In this document: piece after piece, positions 7,369 through 12,657 of the stretch
Position numbering within the stretch: the first letter of the stretch is position 1
How the letters are laid out: each line of letters begins with the position of its first letter
DNA from: Candidatus Pelagibacter sp. TMED106
GTDB lineage: Bacteria > Pseudomonadota > Alphaproteobacteria > Pelagibacterales > Pelagibacteraceae
Length of the DNA: 12,657 nucleotides
Assembly (NCBI GenBank): GCA_002170275.2
Contig: NHFH02000002.1
Span: 3,893 to 16,549, forward strand
Direction of reading: 5' to 3'
Notes under the pieces: generated by a model
Seen by the model: only the letters and a program-made list of their open reading frames with translations
Databases searched by the model: none
Told to the model about the DNA's origin: nothing
Position numbers and translations under genes: made by a program

Positions 7369-8301
7369 ATGTTAAAAAAAATTGTCTTTATGGGCACTCC
7401 TTTTTTTGCAGTGCCTATTTTAAAATCATTATATCAGAATGGATATTCAATATCTGTAGTTTATACTCAGCCTCCACAAAAATCTAAAAGAGGCCAAAAG
7501 ATAAATAAATCTCCTATTCAAGGAATTTCAGAAACATTAAATATTGATTATAGGTCACCACAATCTCTCAAAGACAATAAAGAAGAATATGAGTATTTAA
7601 AAAAATTAGACGCAGATTTAGCTATTGTAGTTGCTTATGGTCAAATTATTCCAAAAGAATTTTTAAGTTTAGTTAAAAAGGGGTTTATAAATATTCACGC
7701 TTCATTACTCCCAAAGTGGAGGGGGGCAGCACCAATTCAAAGATCAATTATGAATTTAGAAAAAGAAACCGGCGTTAGTATAATGAAGATAGTTGAAAAA
7801 TTAGATGCAGGTCCCATTTGTAATTTTTATAAAATACCCATTAAAGATAATGATAATTTTCAGACTATTTCTGAAAAGTTAGCATCAATTGCTGCCGAAA
7901 AAATATTAGATAACGTTGATGATATATTAGAAGACAAAATTAAATTTAAAGAACAGAATCATATCGAAGCAACATACGCTTCAAAAATTGATAAAGCTGA
8001 AAGTCAAATAGATTGGAAAGAAAATGCTGAAAATATAATTGGTAAAATTAATGGACTATATCCTACCCCAGGAGCATTTTTTAACTATAAAGGAGAAAGA
8101 TATAAGATTTTAAGAGCAGAGGTGGCTTCAGGAAGTGGAAAACCTGGTGATGTTTTAGATGATTATTTAGAGATAAGTTGTGGTAATAAAAAAACTGTAA
8201 AAATTTTAGAAATACAAAGAGAGGGAAAAAAACCACAGAATATTAATGAATTTATGCTTGGATCACAAATCAAAAAGGGTTCAAATTTAAATAATGCATA
8301 G
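7369..8301 (+). CDS. fmt: Methionyl-tRNA formyltransferase
   Basis: A 310-residue enzyme that formylates initiator Met-tRNA using 10-formyltetrahydrofolate. The N-terminal Rossmann-like start is MLKKIVFMGTPFFAVP. The catalytic triad is Asn108, His110 (INIHASLLPKWRGAAPIQ) and Asp146 (EKLDAGP). The C-terminal OB-fold tRNA-binding domain covers about 205-310. A TTG codon at 7366 directly before the ATG would add one residue; the ATG at 7369 is the more likely start. It lies six bases after def and its stop overlaps the truA start by 8 bases, so the three are one transcription unit. Confidence 0.97.
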   Translation: MLKKIVFMGTPFFAVPILKSLYQNGYSISVVYTQPPQKSKRGQKINKSPIQGISETLNIDYRSPQSLKDNKEEYEYLKKLDADLAIVVAYGQIIPKEFLSLVKKGFINIHASLLPKWRGAAPIQRSIMNLEKETGVSIMKIVEKLDAGPICNFYKIPIKDNDNFQTISEKLASIAAEKILDNVDDILEDKIKFKEQNHIEATYASKIDKAESQIDWKENAENIIGKINGLYPTPGAFFNYKGERYKILRAEVASGSGKPGDVLDDYLEISCGNKKTVKILEIQREGKKPQNINEFMLGSQIKKGSNLNNA

Positions 8302-9034
8302 ATATCAAATTTTAGTTGAATATTCTGGAACTAACTTTGTTGGCTGGCAGATACAGATCAAAGGAAAATCTATACAAAAAATAATACAAATTAAATTATC
8401 TAAATTATTAAAACAAAAAATATCTATAATAGGTTCAGGAAGAACAGATTCTGGAGTTCATGCTATTGAGCAATCTGCACATTTTGATTGTAAAAAAAAG
8501 ATTAAAGATTTAGATAAATTTTTAAAATCAATTAATTTTTTTTTGAATAAAAGTGATATTTCAATTTTAAGTATTAAAAAAAAGAAATTAAACTTTCATG
8601 CAAGATTTTCTGCAAAACTTAGAGTTTATAAGTATATAATATTTAATAGATTTAGCAGACCATCAATAGAAAAAAATAGGGGCTGGCATATTATTAGAAA
8701 ATTAGATGTTAATTTGATTAAAAAGGGTTCCAAAAAATTGTTAGGTACTAAAGATTTCTCAACTTTTAGAGCTTCAAGCTGCAATGCTAAAAGTCCAATT
8801 AAAACGATAAAATCAATAAAGATTAAAGTAGTAAAAAATAGAATTGAAATACAATTCAAATCTCAATCTTTTTTACAACAACAAGTTAGATCCATGGTGG
8901 GTTGCTTAAAATATCTGGGTGAAAAAAAATGGAATTTAAAAAAGTTTGAAACAACAGTAAAATCTAAAAATAGAGCTATGTGTGCACCACCTGCACCAGC
9001 ACATGGATTATATTTAGAAAAAGTTATCTACTGA
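8294..9034 (+). CDS. truA: tRNA pseudouridine synthase A (positions 38-40)
   Basis: A 246-residue TruA that converts uridines 38-40 in the tRNA anticodon arm to pseudouridine. The catalytic aspartate is Asp52 in GSGRTDSGVHA (47-57), and the conserved Tyr112 lies in LRVYKYII. The C-terminal part keeps FLQQQVRSMVG and the APAHGLYL motif near the end. The ATG at 8294 overlaps fmt by 8 bases. The 3' end overlaps the SET-domain gene on the opposite strand by 11 bases. Length is in the usual range, slightly short. Confidence 0.96.
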   Translation: MHRYQILVEYSGTNFVGWQIQIKGKSIQKIIQIKLSKLLKQKISIIGSGRTDSGVHAIEQSAHFDCKKKIKDLDKFLKSINFFLNKSDISILSIKKKKLNFHARFSAKLRVYKYIIFNRFSRPSIEKNRGWHIIRKLDVNLIKKGSKKLLGTKDFSTFRASSCNAKSPIKTIKSIKIKVVKNRIEIQFKSQSFLQQQVRSMVGCLKYLGEKKWNLKKFETTVKSKNRAMCAPPAPAHGLYLEKVIY

Positions 9035-9512
9035 TTCTATTATTTCTTTTTGAGGTTAATCTAAATTTTTTATTAATTCTCCATCTTGACTCAGCACGAA
9101 GAATATAGCCACAACAATTTTTTGATCTGCATTTACAGGGAAATTGTTTATAGTCTTGATCATATCCAAAACCATAGTCACAAGTTAATTCTTCTCCCTT
9201 TTTAATATCTTTTATTGCTACCACCCAAAGTTTTAAACCTGTTCCATTATAATCACAATTATTAGAACAAGAATGATTAATCAATCTTGCTGTATTCCAA
9301 GAAACATCGCCATCAAGATCATATCTGCTGTTTAAATTAAATAAATAAATTGGTTTTGTATTATCAAATTTTTCGGACTCTTCAGTTTGTTTCTTAGTTA
9401 TAATTTTACCAACATAATTTATAATTTTTGTACCTTCTTTTATGTCACTCGTAGCGTAAAGCCCACGTCCCTTTCTATCAATATTAGATTTTTTAATTCG
9501 ATATAATTTCAT
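9024..9512 (-). CDS. SET-domain protein lysine methyltransferase with post-SET cysteines
   Basis: A 162-residue protein that is essentially one SET domain, which transfers methyl from S-adenosylmethionine to a protein lysine. Visible motifs are KGRGLYA at 14-20 (SAM-binding start of SET-N), RLINHSCSNN at 76-85 with the NHSC knot, and ELTCDYGFGY at 108-117 with catalytic-type Tyr113. The post-SET motif CKCRSKNC is at 126-133; Cys126, Cys128 and Cys133 with Cys82 could hold one zinc ion, as in eukaryotic SET enzymes. A basic tail (about 142-162, many Arg and Lys) could bind nucleic acid or a basic partner. It is the last gene of the minus-strand unit, 31 bases after the deacetylase gene. Substrate unknown: ribosomal or nucleoid-associated proteins are possible. 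Family assignment is firm; specificity is not. Confidence 0.9.
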   Translation of the reverse strand: MKLYRIKKSNIDRKGRGLYATSDIKEGTKIINYVGKIITKKQTEESEKFDNTKPIYLFNLNSRYDLDGDVSWNTARLINHSCSNNCDYNGTGLKLWVVAIKDIKKGEELTCDYGFGYDQDYKQFPCKCRSKNCCGYILRAESRWRINKKFRLTSKRNNRISR

Positions 9513-9543
9513 GAGTAGTTCTTTAAGGATTTTTTTTTAACTT

Positions 9544-10473
9544 TCAATTAAATTCTAAAAGTGCGTTAACATGAAACTCTGTGCTTTCTTGAAGAGCTTT
9601 TAGATCATATCCACCTTCTAAAATAGAAACTACTTTTCCATCACAGTATAATTTAGATAATTCTAAAGTTCTTTTGGTCAGTTCATAAAAATCTTGAGAA
9701 TTTAATTGTAATTGGGCCAGTGGATCGTCTTTATGAGCATCAAATCCTGCAGAAAATAATATAAATTCAGGTTTAAATTCTTTTAATTTATTTAAAACAA
9801 ATTCATATGCATTGAGATACTCCTCAGAGTTAGTACCAGCAGGCAAAGGAATATTAAATATATTATTAAACTTACCTTTTTCTTGTTCAGTACCTGATCC
9901 TGGGTAATAGGGAAATTGATGAGTTGAAATATATAAAACCTTTTCATTATTATAAAAAATATCCTGAGTTCCGTTTCCATGATGAACATCAAAATCAATA
10001 ATAGCTATTTTATTTAATTTATATTCTTTAATCAAATAATTAGCCCCTACTGCAACATTATTATATATACAAAAGCCCATTGCTTTATTTTTTTCCGCAT
10101 GATGACCAGGAGGTCTTACAGCACAAAATGCGTTTTTAAATTCTTTATTTTGAACACCATCTATAGCAGCAATGATTGATCCAACCGCATCTCTAGTTGC
10201 ATCTTTACTTCCTGGAGAAATGATCGTATCCCCATCTAAAAATGACAATCCTTTTTTTGGAAAAGATTTTTCTACAAAATTAATATAATCAGAGTTGTGA
10301 GTAATTTTTAAAAGAGAGCTGTCAAATATTGCTGGTTTTTTCCAAATTAGGTTTTTATTATTTATTTTTTTAAAATTGTCTATGACCATAGAAACTCGAT
10401 CTATCTTTTCTGGGTGTCCATATCCAGTATTATGATTTTGATAAGTATCTGAGGTAATTAAACCAGTTTTCAT
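9544..10473 (-). CDS. Histone-deacetylase-family zinc hydrolase (protein or acetylpolyamine deacetylase)
   Basis: A 309-residue arginase/deacetylase-fold enzyme. The family motifs are complete: GYGHPE at 17-22, RPPGHHAE at 120-127 with the His124-His125 pair, DFDVHHGNGT at 160-169 giving zinc ligands Asp162 and His164, the third ligand Asp245 in SAGFDAH, and the catalytic Tyr289 in EGGYD. It should therefore be an active zinc-dependent amide hydrolase. Bacterial members remove acetyl or other acyl groups from lysines, polyamines or small amines, and the sequence does not tell which. Its ATG shares one base with the dapE stop (TAATG), so translation is coupled to dapE. The SET methyltransferase gene follows 31 bases later. 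The name acuC could be applied loosely, but I do not assign it. Confidence 0.92.
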   Translation of the reverse strand: MKTGLITSDTYQNHNTGYGHPEKIDRVSMVIDNFKKINNKNLIWKKPAIFDSSLLKITHNSDYINFVEKSFPKKGLSFLDGDTIISPGSKDATRDAVGSIIAAIDGVQNKEFKNAFCAVRPPGHHAEKNKAMGFCIYNNVAVGANYLIKEYKLNKIAIIDFDVHHGNGTQDIFYNNEKVLYISTHQFPYYPGSGTEQEKGKFNNIFNIPLPAGTNSEEYLNAYEFVLNKLKEFKPEFILFSAGFDAHKDDPLAQLQLNSQDFYELTKRTLELSKLYCDGKVVSILEGGYDLKALQESTEFHVNALLEFN

Positions 10474-11627
10474 TAAAAATAATTTTTAAGAATCTCAAAA
10501 TATATTTTTGTTAATTTTTTTAAATCTGAAATAGCGACAGCTTCATCAACTTTATGCATAGTTTTACCTACTAATCCAAACTCAAGGCAAGGTGCAATTC
10601 TTCTAATAAATCTTGCATCAGAGGTTCCACCAGTTGTAGATAACTTTGGTTTAATCTTAGTAATTTTTTTTATAATACTTTGAATCATATAAGTTGTTTT
10701 ATTTGGCTTAGTTAAAAAAGCCTCACCAGAAACCCGATATTTTATTTTGAATTTAGACTTATCTTTTTTGACAATTTTTTTAAAAATTTTATTTAATCTG
10801 TTTTTTAGACTAGAGGACGAGTGATTATTATTAAATCTAATATTAAATGTAGCTTGAGCTAAACCTGGGATTATATTATCGGCAGTGTTATTAATATTTA
10901 TTTTAGTAATTTCCAAGTTAGTAGGTTGAAAATCTTTTGTTCCTTTATCAAATTTTATATCTTTGATTTCTTTCAATATTTTAATTATCGTATTTGAAGG
11001 ATTATTTGCACGATTAGGGTAGGCCACATGACCTTGAGATCCAATTATAGTTAATTCTCCAGTAATACTTCCTCTTCTTCCAATTTTAATCATTTCACCA
11101 AGCTTATTGGGGTTTGTTGGTTCTCCAACTAAACAAAAATCTATTTTTTCTTTTTTCTTTTTTAGGTAATCAACTACTTTTTTAGTTCCATTAATTGCAT
11201 CACCTTCCTCATCACCTGTAATTAATAAGCTAATGGAGCCTTTAATTTTTTTGTTATTTTTTACAAAATTATTTACAGCAACAACCCAACTTGCAATTGC
11301 ACTTTTCATATCATTTGCACCCCTTCCTATAAGGTGGTTTTTTTTAATAGTTGGACTAAAAGGTTTAATTGTCCAATCATTTAAGTTTCCAGGAGGTACT
11401 ACATCTAAATGACCTGCAAACATAAAGTTTGGTTGAGATTTACCAAGTCTTGCATATAAGTTCTTCACTGGTTTTGAATTTTTATCTTTAAATTCTAAAA
11501 TTTTACATTTAAAGCCAATAGCTATTAATTTTTTTTCTAAATATTTCATTACTCCAGCATCAATAGGGGTAATACTTGGGAATCTTATCAGCTCTTTAGC
11601 TAATGTAATTTCATTATAAATTTGCAT
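10473..11627 (-). CDS. dapE: Succinyl-diaminopimelate desuccinylase
   Basis: A 384-residue dinuclear zinc peptidase-fold enzyme that hydrolyses N-succinyl-LL-diaminopimelate to LL-diaminopimelate and succinate in lysine and peptidoglycan precursor synthesis. Metal ligands and catalytic residues are visible: His73 and Asp75 (AGHLDVVP), Asp106 (GRGANDMKSA), Glu140 (general base) and Glu141 in GDEEGD, Glu169 (VGEP), and His358 near the C-terminus (KTMHKVDEAV). GTSDARF supports DapE rather than another M20 enzyme. It begins two bases after the dapD stop and overlaps the deacetylase start by one base. Length is normal. Confidence 0.96.
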   Translation of the reverse strand: MQIYNEITLAKELIRFPSITPIDAGVMKYLEKKLIAIGFKCKILEFKDKNSKPVKNLYARLGKSQPNFMFAGHLDVVPPGNLNDWTIKPFSPTIKKNHLIGRGANDMKSAIASWVVAVNNFVKNNKKIKGSISLLITGDEEGDAINGTKKVVDYLKKKKEKIDFCLVGEPTNPNKLGEMIKIGRRGSITGELTIIGSQGHVAYPNRANNPSNTIIKILKEIKDIKFDKGTKDFQPTNLEITKININNTADNIIPGLAQATFNIRFNNNHSSSSLKNRLNKIFKKIVKKDKSKFKIKYRVSGEAFLTKPNKTTYMIQSIIKKITKIKPKLSTTGGTSDARFIRRIAPCLEFGLVGKTMHKVDEAVAISDLKKLTKIYFEILKNYF

Positions 11628-11629
11628 TA

Positions 11630-12460
11630 TTAATCTCTTAATAAATCATTAATAGAAGTTTTTGACCTAGTTTTTTCATCTACTTGCTTAATGATTACAG
11701 CACAATATAAAGATGGTGCTGATGGATTATTTTTGTCTGGTAGAGATCCAGGCACAACAACAGAATAAGGTGGTATTTTTCCATAAAGGATTTCACCTGT
11801 TTTTCTATTAACAATTTTAGTTGATTGTCCAATATACATTCCCATACTTAAAACTGAACCTTCACCAACTATAACTCCTTCAACTACTTCAGACATTGCG
11901 CCTAAAAAAACATTATCCTCTATTATTGTAGGAAGAGCTTGAGCAGGTTCCAGCACTCCTCCAACACCTGAGCCAGCGGAGATATGACAATTTTTTCCTA
12001 TTTGACAACAACTACCCGCTCTTGCAAATGTATCAATCATAGTTCCTTCATCTATGTATGCTCCAATATTTACATAGCAAGGCATTAAAACAGCATTTTT
12101 TCCTACGAAGGACCCTTTTCTAACTGGAGAGTTAGGAACCATTCTAAAACCAGCCTTTTCAAAATCCTCTTTTTTCCATCCTGCTGTTTTTCCTTTTAAT
12201 AAATGAGCTTTGTCATGCCAAGCACTATAAGGACCAGTTAAAGTTTCCATTCCATGAATTCTAAAACTCAACATGATGGCTTTTTTAATATGTTGATGTG
12301 TTATCCAATCCCCATTAATTTTTTCTGCTACTCTCACTTTACCAGAGTCTAATTGATCAATTATTTGGTTAATTGCGTTTTTTAAATTTTTATCTGAATT
12401 TTGATTAACTTGATCTTTATTTTCCCAGGCTAAGTCTATAATTTTTTTTAGTTCTTCCAT
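11630..12460 (-). CDS. dapD: Tetrahydrodipicolinate N-succinyltransferase
   Basis: A 276-residue acyltransferase that succinylates tetrahydrodipicolinate using succinyl-CoA, the step that commits to the succinylase branch of lysine synthesis. After a helical N-terminal domain (1 to about 110), hexapeptide repeats form the left-handed beta helix at about 115-240. Conserved stretches include YIDEGTMIDT (135-144, with Asp143), GSGVGGVLEP (163-172) and SEVVEG (190-195, with Glu191). Where many DapD proteins read GARSE, this one has GAMSE at 187-191. Length matches the E. coli enzyme (about 274). It directly precedes dapE and follows a HAD hydrolase gene by 21 bases. Confidence 0.97.
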   Translation of the reverse strand: MEELKKIIDLAWENKDQVNQNSDKNLKNAINQIIDQLDSGKVRVAEKINGDWITHQHIKKAIMLSFRIHGMETLTGPYSAWHDKAHLLKGKTAGWKKEDFEKAGFRMVPNSPVRKGSFVGKNAVLMPCYVNIGAYIDEGTMIDTFARAGSCCQIGKNCHISAGSGVGGVLEPAQALPTIIEDNVFLGAMSEVVEGVIVGEGSVLSMGMYIGQSTKIVNRKTGEILYGKIPPYSVVVPGSLPDKNNPSAPSLYCAVIIKQVDEKTRSKTSINDLLRD

Positions 12461-12481
12461 AATTTTTATTTAGTTAATAAT

Positions 12482-12657
12482 TTACGCTGCTTTTAATATA
12501 TTAATTTCTTGAAGAAAAGAAGGCAAATTATTAATCTTATAGTCAATGTATGGTTTGTTAGCATCTTTTTTTGCAAAAGCTTCATCATTTTTTAACCAAC
12601 AAGTTTTCATTCCTAATTTTTTAGCTTGTTCAAGATTGTGGGCTATATCTTCGATTA
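12482..12657 (-). CDS. C-terminal end of a HAD-superfamily hydrolase, likely pyrimidine 5'-nucleotidase type (5' end outside window)
   Basis: Only the last 57 codons and the TAA stop (12484-12482) are in the window; the start lies beyond the right edge. The visible part opens with IEDIAHNLEQAKKLGMKT, which fits HAD motif IV with its Asp followed by an asparagine and a glycine-containing turn. It ends with YKINNLPSFLQEI, a tail typical of the SDT1/pyrimidine 5'-nucleotidase branch. The nucleophile motif DxDxT is not in view. It sits 21 bases upstream of dapD on the same strand and probably belongs to the same transcript. A role in nucleotide dephosphorylation is inferred from the family only. 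Confidence 0.72.
   Translation of the reverse strand, partial: IEDIAHNLEQAKKLGMKTCWLKNDEAFAKKDANKPYIDYKINNLPSFLQEINILKAA

Noticed and set aside
8626..8859. Minus-strand open frame of 77 codons opposite truA
   Set aside because: Shadow of conserved truA coding sequence; no domain seen.
9531..9539. Run of T just downstream of the deacetylase start-to-stop region, considered as a terminator or slippage site
   Set aside because: The run lies between the deacetylase stop and the SET start and has no stem-forming sequence beside it. On the transcribed minus strand it reads as A, so it is not an intrinsic terminator. Such runs are common in this AT-rich DNA.
9792..9998. Minus-strand open frame of 68 codons inside the deacetylase gene
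   Set aside because: Different frame of the same strand as the deacetylase gene, overlapping its zinc-site coding region, with no start context.
1..12657. CRISPR arrays, tRNA or rRNA genes, insertion sequences, phage or defence genes
   Set aside because: No regular direct repeats with spacers, no tRNA cloverleaf, no rRNA sequence, no transposase or integrase motifs. The window is filled by the genes listed.

Overview
The window is a dense, very AT-rich stretch of bacterial chromosome (about three quarters A+T by eye). Most neighbouring genes overlap or lie a few bases apart. Protein content and gene order point to a streamlined alphaproteobacterium, most likely SAR11 (Candidatus Pelagibacter) or a close relative. 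The signs are the J-domain/cobS/cobT block beside bolA, aroB-aroK beside an alphaproteobacterial periplasmic protein, def-fmt-truA, and dapD-dapE after a HAD hydrolase. The lineage call is an inference from content and memory, without a phylogeny.

Layout. (1) 1-2956, minus strand: a J-domain protein, cobS (AAA+ ATPase) and cobT (VWA protein, cut by the left edge), read in that order and tightly coupled. (2) 2960-3241, plus strand: bolA, divergent from the J-domain gene and overlapping aroB tail to tail. (3) 3230-4835, minus strand: aroK then aroB, two shikimate-pathway steps. (4) 4836-4941: a short divergent intergenic region. (5) 4942-9034, plus strand: a one-helix small membrane protein, a large exported protein of unknown function, peptide deformylase, methionyl-tRNA formyltransferase and tRNA pseudouridine synthase A. 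(6) 9024-12657, minus strand: the end of a HAD hydrolase, dapD, dapE, a histone-deacetylase-family hydrolase and a SET-domain protein lysine methyltransferase.

Most genes are housekeeping: chorismate synthesis (aroK, aroB), lysine and peptidoglycan precursor synthesis (dapD, dapE), formyl-methionine handling in translation (def, fmt) and tRNA modification (truA). The parts deserving attention are the adjacent SET methyltransferase and deacetylase genes at the distal end of the dap unit, the CobS/CobT chelatase-like pair with a J-domain partner and no cobalamin genes in view, and the two exported or membrane proteins of unknown function upstream of def.

I saw no rRNA, tRNA, CRISPR array, insertion sequence, phage gene or convincing intrinsic terminator. 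Both convergent gene pairs overlap at their 3' ends, leaving no room for a terminator between them. No gene-free stretch exceeds about 110 bases. I did not find a clearly new multi-gene system; the candidates are listed as findings with their limits.
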